NCBI GenBank assembly: GCA_964017185.1
Contig: OZ024873.1
Location: 43,262,760 to 43,326,759 of the forward strand
Source of the DNA: Rugalucina vietnamica
Taxonomy: Eukaryota; Mollusca; Bivalvia; Lucinida; Lucinidae
Direction of reading: 5' to 3'
Length of the DNA: 64,000 nucleotides
Shown here: in pieces, positions 10,360-21,800 of the stretch
Layout: each line of letters begins with the position of its first letter
How positions within the stretch are numbered: the first letter of the stretch is position 1
Position numbers and translations under genes: made by a program
The notes under the pieces: generated by a model
Told to the model about the DNA's origin: nothing
The model's database searches: none
The model's input: only the letters and a program-made list of their open reading frames with translations

Positions 10360-11140
10360 TGGCAGAATTCAAAGCCAGAGGTGACTCCATAGTGCTTAAA
10401 GACATGCTTACCACATGAAGGAATCCTTTAGCAACGTTTCTTTGTACAAACGTCCTGGTGACATGTTTAATTTTAGATTGCAACAACCACTATACCGTGA
10501 AATTCTAAAATGCACATTTAATGAAAGTCATTGTGCTACTTGTACTTTGTAAATATTGCTCATAAAGACACCAAATTTTCAGCCTTAGTACAAAAATAGT
10601 TATTCTTTCATAAATTACAAATACAATTACAAACCGTCATTCATGGTTACTTGAGGGATCTTTGAAACTTGAGTACCAGAGATTATGTAATCAATTTAGG
10701 CATACAACATCACAAGATCTGGAAGTTTTATTTACAGAGTATAAATCGTTTATAGATATAAGGAAACCGTTATAAACAAACAATATCGACTCACCCGCGT
10801 GTTAGAGTTTACAGGTATGAAGTATTTACATTATTTTTAGATATTATTGCTTGTTCCAATGTGCAACGCTATCCCAAGTTTTAGAGTTCGCCTCTACAGA
10901 TTGCATTTATTTACCGTTATTTACCTGTTCGTGCGAAAAATGGTATAGCCTTATAACCATGTATCTTTGAATTATGAATTATCAGTAAATATTTACACTC
11001 ATACTTAATAAATATATAAACAAATTTCTCCAGTTGTCCATTTCTTGCCAGTGACGACTGTTTAAAAACAATGAGTTGTCAATTTATTTCTGAATATAGC
11101 AGGGGTATATTAATAACTGAACGCAGCTGTAACGTGGGGA
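10360..11140 (-). repeat. Right arm of the long inverted repeat
   Basis: Reverse-complement partner of 6918-8250 (blocks 10360-10745 and 10980-11140). The 235 bp between the blocks has no counterpart on the left, where the R1 copy sits instead. Confidence 0.75.
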
Positions 11141-11175
11141 GTAAGTGTGTCTACATGGTGCACAACAGAAAATGT

Positions 11176-11221
11176 TTTATTATTATTATTATTATTATTA
11201 TTATCATTATTATTATTATTT
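11176..11221. repeat. (TTA)n microsatellite
   Basis: About 15 ATT units with one C interruption, followed by T-rich sequence to 11260. Confidence 0.95.
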
Positions 11222-11295
11222 TTGCTTTTCTTTTTTTATCTTTTTCCTTTTTTTTTTAGCTATTTATGTTTAAATGGAAAAAAATATATAGAGGA

Positions 11296-11446
11296 TATTC
11301 AAGTTTTTGGAGTGAATATGAGTTTTATTTCATTGAGTGAAGTGAAAATTTTTTTATATTTCATGAGTGCCGAAGGCACGAATGAAATATATAATTTTTC
11401 ACTTCACGAGATGAAATAAAAGTCATATTCACGACAAAAACCTTGG
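11296..11446. repeat. About 150-bp imperfect palindrome (hairpin element)
   Basis: Arms pair across a centre at GTGCCGAAGGCAC: left GAGTGAATATGAGTTTTATT and GAGTGAAGTGAAAATT pair with right AATTTTTCACTTCACGAG and AATAAAAGTCATATTCACG. A foldback MITE or the core of one; no TSD is evident. Confidence 0.8.
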
Positions 11447-11499
11447 ATTTTCTTTTTATTATATTGCATGTAGTCACTGTAACGTTGCGCGCTTAAGCA

Positions 11500-11575
11500 T
11501 ATGACGTCAAAATCTTAAATGACGTCATTACGTCACGTCATTACGTCACTATTGTGTGTGAACGTTCATTGCGTC
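11500..11575. promoter_or_regulatory. Cluster of CRE-like TGACGTCA sites
   Basis: Two exact TGACGTCA palindromes (about 11502 and 11519) and three further TTACGTCA or CACGTCA half-type sites within 55 bp. TGACGTCA is the known CREB/ATF site. No transcript is recognised next to it; it adjoins the hairpin at 11296 and may be part of that element. Confidence 0.45.
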
Positions 11576-11658
11576 AACAATAGCATAGATTATAAAATTT
11601 AGTTATGTTTAAATTAGAAATGAAACGGTGGAACCGTAATTTGCGTATTCCCAAATCT

Positions 11659-11722
11659 TATATTTTCACATGTGAAAATATAACTTTTTTATATTTTCAC
11701 ATGTGAAAATATAACTTTTTCA
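11659..11722. repeat. Duplicated perfect palindrome ATATTTTCACATGTGAAAAT
   Basis: The palindrome centred on CACATGTG occurs twice in tandem at about 11665 and 11693, separated by ACTTTTTT. It can form two stable hairpins. Confidence 0.85.
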
Positions 11723-12414
11723 AATATTGGTTATATTTAATACATATTTCTCTATATTTCATCACTTGCCATATAATAAAAACACATACTATCAAAAGCC
11801 TATGAAGGCGAAAGCCTGCAACGGCAATAGATTTCGGAAACACATGTGACTAATTTCCCCGGCTTCCCCGCGCAGATATTTGTTCTATAATAAGAACAAG
11901 CATTATGAAGAGAACATGTCGACATAGAAGCAGGAGTTAATTAACGATTACATAGACGCGTATAAATAACAAGTAAAAAATTGCTCTGGGACAGAGCAAA
12001 GGAGAAAGCGCTGGCAAACCAAGATGTATGATCAGAGATGGATATGATGATACTAAGTACACATTTTGAATCGTGTCAATAATCAACATTCATACACTTT
12101 GATGGCAAAACTGTGGACATCTACTGCAAACAAATCATTATTACCGAATTATGCATAATTAAACTCATTAGTTTGGCGGGTGAAGCAAATACACACTACG
12201 CGGATTAATAATAATAATAAAAATAAAATGAAATAAAATTTTGATAACTTTCTGGTTTATAGATGCTCTAAAATAAACATTGACATGTCAGCAGAATCAT
12301 GAAAATAAGTTCTAAAACTACTTACATGAAATTAATCAAGTAATTTTACGTCGACCACACATGTATGTATTTATTAAATATATTCAAAGGTTGCAATGCA
12401 AATACTCATTTGAT
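11723..12414. other. AT-rich unassigned stretch
   Basis: No exon, repeat family or RNA gene recognised. Confidence 0.5.
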
Positions 12415-12562
12415 TTGTTGTTCAACGACCCAATCACAGACTTAGGTCATTTAGAGACGGAATCTCGATTTAAAATCTCTATAGGGTGACTGGAGAATCC
12501 CGGGATCGAACCATCGACCCCTATTTTACAAGGCTAGTGGCCTATAAATTATCACGAGTTCA
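12415..12562 (-). mobile_element. tRNA-derived SINE fragment, - strand
   Basis: Reverse complement of the SINE at 61102-61265: B-box-like GGTTCGATCCCGGG, then TTCTCCAGTC, a GAGATTCCGTCTC segment and an AACAACAAATCAA-type end. The tRNA-like head is degraded on its 5' side. Confidence 0.75.
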
Positions 12563-12602
12563 ACACGTACACACCACTACATACGTTTAGTAACAGCCAT
12601 TT

Positions 12603-12700
12603 GTCTGTGAAAGTCTCGGACCGAAGGACTGGAGAAGTCTGGGACTGAACCCATGACCCATGTTTTACAAGACGAGTGGCTTAAAACTTAAAAATGAGCT
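12603..12700 (-). mobile_element. Second SINE fragment of the same family, - strand
   Basis: On the - strand it reads GCCACTCGTCTTGTAAAAC, then GGTTCAGTCCCAGACTTCTC, CCAGTCCTTCGG. It covers the tRNA-like 3' half plus the first body segment only and lies in tandem with the copy at 12415. Confidence 0.65.
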
Positions 12701-12824
12701 CAGCACTCATTGCGTTTTGTTACCCATTTTTTCATGTAGTATCGGTCGAAATTGATCGACGTTATTCAGCATTTTTACGTCGGGACGTTATTCTTTGTTA
12801 ATCGAAAGTTGCCCCAAATAAGTC

Positions 12825-13070
12825 GGTCTTTCATCATGAGGATCGAACGACTAACCTTATGTTATAAACCATGTTAGAAGCGGATGGCGCGGTTATGCGT
12901 CTGCAAAATTGTTTCAAGCCCCCCAGTAATTTCATATTACTGTCATTCCAGTGCGATACATGTACTTCTGCTAGTCAACTAATTTTTCTCAGCCGGCTCG
13001 TTTTTTAAAGTGTGACTTTCGTTCCCTGACGATTGCTTACTTTTACTTTAAGTGTGTACCAGTACCTGGT
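12825..13070 (+). repeat. Interspersed repeat R1, copy 3 (degenerate)
   Basis: Recognised by TTTCATCATGAGGATCGAA, TTTCAAGCCCCCCAGTAAT and the following CATTCCA..GCGATAC block. The right part is diverged. Confidence 0.65.
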
Positions 13071-13189
13071 AGCATTTTAAAGGGTTATACATTATAGCAC
13101 AAGGGGGCAAGTTATTAAAATAGATCGGTTTCGTTTGTAAAACAAATATGATGGGTTCAAGGCGCAAATCAAACATCCCGGGTTTGATT

Positions 13190-13480
13190 AAAAAAGTACA
13201 AGTAGGCAATTATCAGGAAATGGCACGATCAAAAAGAAATTCCCACTCTATAAACCGAGGGGTGGGAAAAACTTGAAATGACACTTAGGTACTTATATCA
13301 AAAAACATATCGTAAGCCGAGTGAGCAGCTATTCCCCAATAGGCGGCCACTCAGTTACCCGAACTGAACTAAAAATATGAACATAAGTCTCAAACAGCAC
13401 AAAAATTCGACTCCAAAACACAAAATAATTAGAACCACAACAGAAGTATCGCCTTGGAATGATCAGTGACATAAAATATC
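13190..13480 (-). repeat. Interspersed repeat R1, copy 4 (inverted)
   Basis: Reverse-complement orientation: GTACAAGTAGGCAATTATC, GAAATTCCCACTC, ATATCGTAAGCCGAGTGAGC, CCAATAGGCGGCCACTCAG. Copies 3 and 4 face each other. Confidence 0.85.
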
Positions 13481-14607
13481 CCATAACGTGTTTGTCACTT
13501 AAAATCCCGCCACGTTTTTATTTGATATGGGTACACAGATAAACAAACTTAGCTTCTTTCAAAACGCATTTTGTATAATTATCAGTCTGCACAAGGGAAA
13601 GTATCCGTAGATCTACTAATGTTAAGCTGTGCTAGATTTACCTGATCTTTGATCCCCAATCAAGTCGCTCGAAAAATACACCAAAAAAGAAAAAAAGGAA
13701 TCTATGTTTTAGCGACTGAAACAAAATAGCAAGTCCGATTCTGTTAACACTGAAAAACAAAATGGGATTCCAATTCCCCAGGTTTCGCGAAACATCTAGA
13801 ATGTACCTATGATCAATATCTACATGTACATGTACTTTACAAAAAGCCCACGAAATTCGACAAACCATAAGAGATAATCTAGGTTTTACTCTAACACGGT
13901 CATCTAATTATAGATTATAGTAGACGATTAAGCTACGGAATCAAGGTCAGATAAGTCATAATTATGTATAAGCACGCAAAAAGTTCTAAAGCAACGTTGA
14001 AAAATCGAAAGGACTGTCTGCGATGGTTTTTACACACGCAGCGAAAAAAATGGAAAAAAGTAAAAATGGTGCAGTTATATAAAATAACATTATATCTGTC
14101 GTATTTATAAAAATGATTTAAATCAAATTTTGCAACATAACTTTTTGTATCGTGGTTTTATAGAAGTTTTTTATTGATTTCTTTCGAAGCCGACCACCCT
14201 TTCGATATAGTCTTAATGAAAAAATAGTTCCTCAATTTTTATCATCAAATTTAATTAAAGTCAGTCATTTCAAGACAAAAACATGTTAAGATGCAGTTTT
14301 AGATATAGTTCATGTTTTGACAAAATGATTTCGCATGTATTGAACCAGAAATGGAAGTAGCTGCTCAAATCAAAGCCGCTTATAGCAATGAAGAATCGAT
14401 TAATTGTGCCCCATAACCCTTGCTCAAACCTGGGAGCCAGCGCAATAACTAGCATGTATCTGATAATCAGCGCTTAACAAATAGCAATCGTGGTGGTATG
14501 GCGATATATAAATGAATATTAATAAAATATTTAAATATCAATCAACGTACCCCAAAACTTCCGAGCACGATAAATCTTTGAAATTGCATTTGAACATCTT
14601 ATCATAA
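13481..14607. other. Unassigned stretch
   Basis: AT-rich with short open frames lacking protein-like composition (for example 13638-13868 and 14270-14455 on the - strand). No repeat seen. Confidence 0.5.
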
Positions 14608-14763
14608 ATGGCGGGAGATTTAAGGGTGTATATGAGTGAGCATCTGTCTAAGGAGAGGCATATAATTAATGAGAGAAAGTTACTTTATGACTCAGTTGTG
14701 AATTCAAATAGTTTTCGTGAGCGTGTGACTACTTTTGGAGAAATGTATGATCGCAATTTTTAA
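14608..14763 (+). CDS. Small ORF of unknown status (51 aa)
   Basis: ATG in a fair context (AAATGG) opens 51 codons to TAA at 14761. The peptide is charged and helix-like (contains KERHIINERKLLYDSVV and FRERVTTFGEMYDRNF), unlike the surrounding spurious frames, which are rich in Phe/Leu/Ile. It may be an exon or retroposon remnant. No family recognised and no splice partner found. Confidence 0.2.
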   Translation: MAGDLRVYMSEHLSKERHIINERKLLYDSVVNSNSFRERVTTFGEMYDRNF

Positions 14764-14769
14764 AAAGAA

Positions 14770-15540
14770 GCCAGAAAAAATCCGCTTTTCTGTTTAAATT
14801 TCAATTTGATTGTGGAAAACACTTTCTGACATTTTCAAAGGAAATTCAGGTTACACAAATAATTATGTCGGAAGGTGAAATGTGCGATTTGCTCGCGATT
14901 TTCAACTTTACTGTGCAATATTAATTTCTCTTAGAAACTGATCAAATCAATAGCAAGCGCAACAATAGCCCAGAAAGATACAACGGGAAAAGAGACTGAA
15001 GCTGAATGCACGAACAAACCAGAAATTAGAATGGACTGCTTTCTCTTGGAGGTGGATGTTGAGATGTTTAACAAAACCTTAATTGTTCTCTAAAAGAATC
15101 AAATTGTAGTTGCATCTCTATGCTACGTTTAGGATTTATGATAACGGCCTTGACACAACATATGTATTAATGAAATATTCAATTATCGCTAACTTTATGC
15201 CTGCTGTGCGATACAGATGGCGCTAAAGAGGTGCGATTTCCCTATTAGTACTGCAAATAGAAAGTTGAGAGAAAGTTTATGGTCCATCTCTGCCAACAAG
15301 TTGAGTCATATACCAGACTGGCCATCAGTATCTGTGGTCTATGAAAATCCATGATGCCAGATTTGGTTCTTCTTACATTCCGAGTTATCTGCCCTTGAAT
15401 TAGCCCACCCACTTTTACACATGAAGGTGAGTAATCATGGCGATGTTGAATTAAAATGAGTTTCATGGAGCCTTTGTACATTTTTGCATATTTTCTGTGT
15501 GCAGACATATAAAACTGTGTAACAGGAGAATTTCCTGAAT
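14770..15540. other. Unassigned stretch with one dispersed 26-nt match
   Basis: A 26-nt segment at 15276-15301 (core GGTCCATCTCTGCCAACAAG) is found inverted at 22018-22043. Nothing else recognised. Confidence 0.5.
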
Positions 15541-16385
15541 TTTATGGTGACTTGGTTTACAAATTTAAGAAACTTAAAGGAATAAATGATTTTTCTTTTC
15601 AGTTCAGAAAAATCATAACACGTTACAGGTTATAACTTGAATGTTATGCGACAGTCTGCATGCTTAGTTTTTAACCCAATCATGGTTGATAACTATGCTG
15701 CCTTCTTTAATTGCACGCCGGTGGGTCGGGCGTCAGACTCTATGACGGCCCCGACTTAAAGCTATTCATTTTAGTTGGTTGGGGCCGGAGCTTCTTGTCT
15801 GTTGCTTGGCCCACTGGGGTCCAACTGGTGTTTTTCTTTTGCTCCGGAGTTAGTAGGTTATTCGGCGCCCAGGGATCTCCATCTTCGGGCAGCTTACTCA
15901 ATCTGTGAGTCCTGGTTTTTGATTCATCAGGATGTTTATCATGATTTTTTTGTTTGTTCTTGATGATTCATTGACTAGTTAGAGATTCACCACGAGGACC
16001 GAAGAACTAACTAAATGTTATGAACCACTGCAGAAGCTGAGGGTGAGGTTAGGTACCTGTAAAACCGGTTTAAGCCCGCCAGTAACTTTGTGTTACTGAT
16101 CGTTCCAAGTCGATACTTCTGTGGTGGTTCTTTTTTGTTTTATGTCTTGGTGTTTAAGAAATGTTTGTGCTGTTGGCGCCTTATGTATGTTTTCATATTT
16201 TTAGCTAAGTTAAGGTAACTGAGTGGCCACCTTTTGAGAAAATAGCTGCTCATTCGGCTTACGATATGTTTCATGGTATAAGTACCTGGTTGTTAGTTTG
16301 GTTTTTTCCCACCTCGGTTTTGGGAGTGGGAATCTTTTTCTGATTGCGCCTTTTCCTGATCTTTGCCTACTTGTACCTTTCCTTA
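15541..16385 (+). repeat. Interspersed repeat R1, copy 5 (longest)
   Basis: Starts with ATGGTGACTTGGTTTACAAA, as copy 1 does at 7132, but about 130 bp of extra sequence separates this from TTGGGGCCGGAGCTTCTTG. Ends TTTGCCTACTTGTACCTTTC. It carries all known landmarks and would be the best seed for a consensus. Confidence 0.85.
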
Positions 16386-17357
16386 CAAAATTTACTATCT
16401 AACTGGGTTATAAAGCATTCTAAACACTAATACGTGCTAGGACTTTGTGAGAAAAAGAAAAACTTTAAATATTTGAACCATGATCGCCAAACATTCGATT
16501 TAAAGTTTCAGGTTTACACTGCTGTTGGGTAATTGTACATGTACTATGTAATTCTTAAATTGAAACTTTTTACCACTGGTGGCTACTCCAAATGCCTTAA
16601 AAGGTCCGGAAAATCCAATCTTAACCCACCCATTTAATTACTGAAAAATATAGATTTCTTATATATACTGTATCTGCTTTGTAATAGCCAAAATATCTTC
16701 ATGTAATTTGCTTATATTTGATAAGATTACTTTAAAAACAAATTTATCTGAGATTTGACCTTGACCTTGAGCCCAAGGTCATTTACAGTCTATAGTTATA
16801 CATGTACCCTTACGTGGTTCTTCGATGGTAATAGAATGAATGCATAACAATTGATTTGAGTAATAGTTTGACAGAAAATGTGATTGATAATTCGAAACAA
16901 ATTCAGAAGCAGTCAGAAAAGAATGTGTTTCCTGACACAGGCTTATTATTTGACGTTTCTGATATACGTTTAACGTCAAATACATCGTTCCATCTTTTAT
17001 TTTGTTTAGCATGTTACAACTGTTTATATCCAATATACATCTGGGATAATATAGAGACGGTTAATTTATTTACCACACTACTCCTGGATAAGCCTCGTAC
17101 TGCAGTTTACCAGCAATATGTGTCCATTCTGTCATAAGTAACTGACAGATTCTCAACTTTAATCGGTGAATTTTGTAAGCGAATAATGTGCCAAAGTGCA
17201 TGGAGTTCTTTCTTCATCTTTTTGCTGTCAGGATCTTAGGTCTGAGATATGACTGAGCTTACCAACAGCTATTTTCAATGTTTCAATGGTTGGAAAGCAT
17301 ACTATCCTAACTGGACGTTTAAACAGAATTTGTCAGGAAAAAGGGTAAAAGTAATTA
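16386..17357. other. Unassigned stretch with one TGACCTTGACCTTGAG site
   Basis: At 16756-16783 TGACCTTGACCTTGAGCCC is followed by AAGGTCAT, a single version of the AGGTCA motif found in the arrays at 19.5 and 62.7 kb; possibly an outlying piece of the same repeat. No exon seen. Confidence 0.5.
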
Positions 17358-18261
17358 GAGGGTGGGTCAAAAAGTTCTGCCATAGGTGTTATAACTTTGT
17401 TAATAGAAATGACGGGTTTCTGTATTATACCTTGTTTGAAAGGGCTACAATTCTCCTTTATAATGATGCCAAAAAGATGCACGAAAGAAATAAATACTTC
17501 GATATAGACGCCTTGAAAGACACCTGGGGTAAAACCAATGGCACTTTTTCTTGGATTTGTGAATATTATTTATAGAAAAACGACTTCGAAAATATATAAC
17601 CCATGCAATATATTTTTCAAACATAGATGAATATAGCCTGCAAAAATCAAAATTATTCAATTGAATTTAATTGAGTTATTGCAAAATGAAATGTTGAAAT
17701 TGGCTTGTTGTACGTTAAATTTACAGTTTAAATTCAAAGGGCATTATTGACATCTACATGTAGACCAGAGAGCTTAAAATGCATTTAACCATTTTATTGT
17801 TTCATCCTAGTATACGTTGGAGTAAACGCATAAAAAAAGCAAGCAAATATAATGGTTCAGTGGTGCCAGAAATGCTATAGGGGTACGTATTTTAATGACG
17901 TCATATATATCGCTTTGATTATAAAGTCAGCATAGCATTGATAACGGTAATTTTTGTCACATTGATTTTCTAAATGTACTATTATTTATCACTGTAAAGT
18001 TGGAGAAATTTTGATCGGTAGTTATTAAGATATGACGCATGAAACGCACACAATAATATTCACAAAAAGGCTAGAAAAAGTGCCATTGGTTTTACCCCAT
18101 GTGTCTTTCTAGGCGTCCCTTTCTAAGTATTTATATCCTTCGGACATTATTTTGGCATCATTATAAAGGAGAAATGTTTCAATCAAGGTATAATACAGCA
18201 ATCTGTCATGTCTATTAACAAAGTTATAACACCTGTGACAGAACTTTCTGACCCACCCTCG
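17358..18261. mobile_element. Mariner-type MITE with about 210-bp terminal inverted repeats
   Basis: TA flanks both ends (17356-17357, 18262-18263). Terminal sequence GAGGGTGGGTCAAAAAGTTC on the left matches CGAGGGTGGGTCAGAAAGTT on the right (reverse complement). The inverted similarity continues for about 210 bp (17358-17570 against 18050-18261), including GTTATAACTTTGTTAATAG and GGGTAAAACCAATGGCACTT on the left strand. The TA duplication and terminal sequence point to Tc1/mariner. No transposase: the open frame at 17249-17575 lies in the arm and is spurious. Confidence 0.85.
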
Positions 18262-18334
18262 TAAGCGACAGGAACTGGTGCAATCAGTTTCATCCTAAAA
18301 CCGAACAAATTAAATATCACGTACTAAAGAAAGA

Positions 18335-18420
18335 GAACATATTGTAGGCCGAATGAGCAGCTATTTCCCTAAAGGTAGCCACTCAGCTGCCTGAACTTAA
18401 CTAAATATATACAAACACAC
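18335..18420 (-). repeat. Interspersed repeat R1, copy 6 (fragment)
   Basis: Inverted fragment with TTGTAGGCCGAATGAGCAGC and GTAGCCACTCAG. Confidence 0.7.
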
Positions 18421-18965
18421 AATAAATGGACACCAATACATAATACAAATAAACACAAAGCGTGTGGTTTGTAATTCCAGCGATCATGTCTGTGTGAAAA
18501 TTCCAAGAAAGGACACTAAATCTGTCACCCACATGTTGTGTAACTAGCACTTGTCCTTCCACAACCAGACAAAGAATTTGTTGTATGTTGTGTATTGGCT
18601 AGAGATTGTCACAGCCACCATGTTGCATATTTTAGGGATCATACCCCATGCATCCTCTGATAATGATGACTCCAACACAGACCAATGCCAAGAATTATGA
18701 AGCCCATGCCACCATCCGCACCCTTAATACAGTAAGAAACACAAAAACGCCTAACTTGGAATAGTGACTATTAATACCATACGTCATGTATGTTGTATAT
18801 GCACAGACGAGGAAAGGAATCAGGTCAAGCATACAGTCATGCAGTATCTCTGATGAAACTCTCTTGATCTCAATTTCTCTCCCTCAAGGATAACTATCTA
18901 TGTCCTTTGTCCAAGAAGGCAGAAGTATAGCTTATTGTTTTGTCTCTGGCATCCAAGAGAGCTTT
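18421..18965 (-). other. Gene-like but unresolved stretch
   Basis: Base composition is more balanced than the neighbours, and on the - strand two overlapping frames stay open: one from about 18730 (DAWGMIPKICNMV ... KFFVWLWKDKC) and one at 18610-18480 (QILCLVVEGQVLVTQHVGD). This could be a decayed coding sequence with frameshifts, but no family is recognised and no splice sites were confirmed. Confidence 0.2.
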
Positions 18966-19486
18966 ATATGAAAAAAAAAAAATCAATGCTGAAGCATTCT
19001 GGCCAGGTCCGCTACAAAACAAGAAATTGACTCTACTGAAACCCTCCGTAGATAATGTACATTTGACTTTTAGTGTGTTTCTGCAGTTACCATGCAAAAT
19101 AATGTTTGTCAAAAGCATGTAGATTGTTGCCTTAATTAGCTTATTACTTTCATGCAAACTTTCAATTTTAGCAATTTTTGCACCATTGTCCTTACCCCTT
19201 AAGTGTTTAACATGGTTCTCTACAAATCCTCAAAATAATCATTTGCGATTTCCGAAAACGAATAGCCATTCTCCCCAGATCACAAAACTAGTTGGTATTC
19301 CATTTCAGACTTATTTGCCGATCTAACCAGTTTTTTTTCTAAATAATGTAAAATGAGTATATGGTTGATTATGATACACATTTAGCAAGACTTTTTTCTC
19401 CAGTTGCTTACAAAATAACGCTATCAAAACTTGCATAAACATCATCGATCCCCTTCCAAGATAATGATTGCCAAATATTTGTGCAG
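18966..19486. other. Transition into the tandem array
   Basis: No exon seen. Its right part (AATAATCATTTGCG, CAAGATAATG-like words) resembles array monomers too diverged to align by eye. Confidence 0.4.
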
Positions 19487-21600
19487 TGACCTTGAAAATA
19501 AAGACAACGTCACTAAAACACATAGATATTATCGTTATCATACCAAAATAACATCCATTGCAAGGATAATGAGCATTTTCAGGATTTTTGTATGAATTTA
19601 GCAGATTTCTTTACACTGACCTTGAAAATTAGGTCAAGGTCACAATACCCATACATGCCTTTTGCTATGCCTGGATAATCATTTCACCTATATTGATTTT
19701 ATAAGATTACTTTATTTTTTTTATCTGACGTTTTATTTCCTATAAACTCCAACAAAGTACATGTGTCCCTTGCAAAGGTAATGTTCATGTTGTTTAACCT
19801 AAATATAGCATTTCTGTCCTTGTGGTAACCTTGAAAGTGCGGTAAATGTCATCAAACGTACAAACCATTCGTCTGGGTTATTCTTCCATACAAACTTACT
19901 CAAAATCATTCTGTAAACTGCGAAGATAATGAGTATTAGCACGGTTTTGTCTCAGTTTAGCAGATTTGTCCCCTACAGTGACCTTGAAAATAAGGTCAAT
20001 GTCACAGAAATCATACAGACTATTTGTCATGTCTGCGCATAATATTTTCATACAAACTAAAGCAAAATACATGCATTTATCTCGAAGATATTGAGCATGT
20101 GCATGAATTTTTGCTTGCACGTAGTAGTTATGATCCTTCAGTGACATTGAAAATAAGGTCAAGGCCATCAAATTTGGTTCAAATTTGATACAAATTTGAG
20201 CGAAATACACACAAAGATAATGGGCATTAACATGCTTTTTGCATAAATTTAGCAGGTTTTTTTTCTACAGTGATCTTGGAAGTAAGGCCAAGGTCATCAA
20301 AACCATAAAAACGTTTTATCACTGTTGGATAATCTTTTCTTAAGCAAACTGTATGCATTCATTGCTAAGGTATTAGCCATTTTTCTTGTCTTGGCCTAAA
20401 TTTAGCAGATGGTTTTCTTACAGTGACCTTGAAAATAAGGTCAACGTCATAAAAACTTATATCTCTATTAGACATGTCTTCATAATTTTTTCATACAAAT
20501 CTCAGCCTAATTCGTTTATCACTTGCAAAGATATGATGTATTTACAGTACATAATTTAAGCCAATGTTTAGTGTTTTTTTTCCTGTAGTGACTTTGAAAA
20601 TAAGGTCAATATCACCAAAACCATACAATATTTTTGGCACGTGGAGTTTATCTTTTTATACAAACTTAAGCTGTTTGCATGCGTTCATCGCGAAGTAAAT
20701 GTGTATTTACGTGATTTTCAGCATTCATCTAAGAGTTTTTACCTGTTGTGACCTTGAAAATAAGGTCAAGGTCATCCAAATCATATAAGCTTTTTGTCAT
20801 GTCTGGATATTCCTTCCTAAGCAACATAAGCTGATTACATGAATTCATCACCAAGATAATATGCATTTACATGTACGTCATTTTTAGCATAAATTGAACG
20901 GTATTTATCCTGTTGTGACCCTGAAAATAAGGTCAAGGTCATCAAAACCATACAAACTATTTGTCATATCTGGATTATCCTTTCGTAGGAACATAAGCTG
21001 ATTACATGAATTTATCACGAAGAAAATGTGCATTTACAAGATTTTTAGCATAAATTTAACAGTTTTTTTTTTATCCTGTTGTGACCTTGAAAATAAGGTC
21101 AAGGTCATGGAAACCATACAAACTTTTTGTCATGTCTGGCTGTTCCTTTCGTAGAAACATAAGCTGATTACATTACTTCATCACCAAGATAATGTGCATT
21201 TACGTGATTTTTAGTCTAGAATTAGCAGTTTTTTTCGATGTAGTGACCTTGAAAATACGGTCAAGGTCATCAAAACCATATCAACTTTTTGTCATGCCTG
21301 GATAATCCTTTCATAGAAACATACGCCGATTACATGAATTCATTGCCAATAGAATGCGCATTTACGTGATTTTTGGTCTAAAATTAGTAGTTTTTTTCCT
21401 TGTAGTGACCTTGAAAATAGGGTCATGGTCATCAAAACCATACAAACTCTTTGTCATGTCTGAATAATCCTTTTGTAGAAGCCTAAGCTGATTACATGAA
21501 CTCATCGCCAATATAATGTGCATTTACGTGATTTTTGGTCTAAAATTAGCAGTGTTTTCCTTGTAGTGACCTTGAAAATAAGGTCAAGGTCACCATAATC
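19487..21600. repeat. Tandem array of about 160-bp monomers with AGGTCA-type motifs
   Basis: Fourteen monomers are marked by the block GTGACCTTGAAAATAAGGTC followed by AAGGTCATC. It occurs at about 19487, 19618, 19829, 19979, 20142, 20270, 20421, 20588, 20748, 20916, 21080, 21242, 21405 and 21567. Spacing is 160-168 bp in the right half, looser on the left, and similarity rises to the right. Between blocks: ACAAACTTTTTGTCATGTCT, ATAAGCTGATTACATGAA, GTGCATTTACGTGATTTT. Monomer length fits the core repeats of bivalve pearl/Helitron-like elements (inference). The (GCCGAC) cap at 21715 follows. Confidence 0.95.
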
Positions 21601-21800
21601 TTTTTAGCATTTGATCTACTATAGAGTTCGCCTCCATGCAAATTTCGTTGAAATCCATCACATAAGTACAGATATTCTGAGCATTATTAAATGGCCATGC
21701 TAACATAAGTGCTGACACCGACGCCGACGTTGTCGGCAGCCGCTGTGTCGACGCATTTATGCACGTTACCATCTTTGGAGGGATATATGAATAGTAGCAT
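21601..21800. other. Right flank of the array with GCCGAC cap
   Basis: Leaves the array with AGAGTTCGCCTCCATGC and reaches CACCGACGCCGACGTTGTC at 21715-21735, then GTGTCGACGC. The second array (62.7 kb) also ends in GCCGAC hexamers (63453-63496), which suggests a shared element end. GACGTTGTC is a small inverted repeat that could be a Helitron-type terminal hairpin. Confidence 0.5.

Noticed and set aside
17249-17575. 108-codon + strand open frame
   Set aside because: Most of it lies in the left arm of the mariner-type MITE; the arm is non-coding in the mirrored copy.
19487-21600. CRISPR-like array
   Set aside because: Monomers are about 160 bp and homologous throughout, there are no unique equal-length spacers and no cas genes, and the genome is an animal's.
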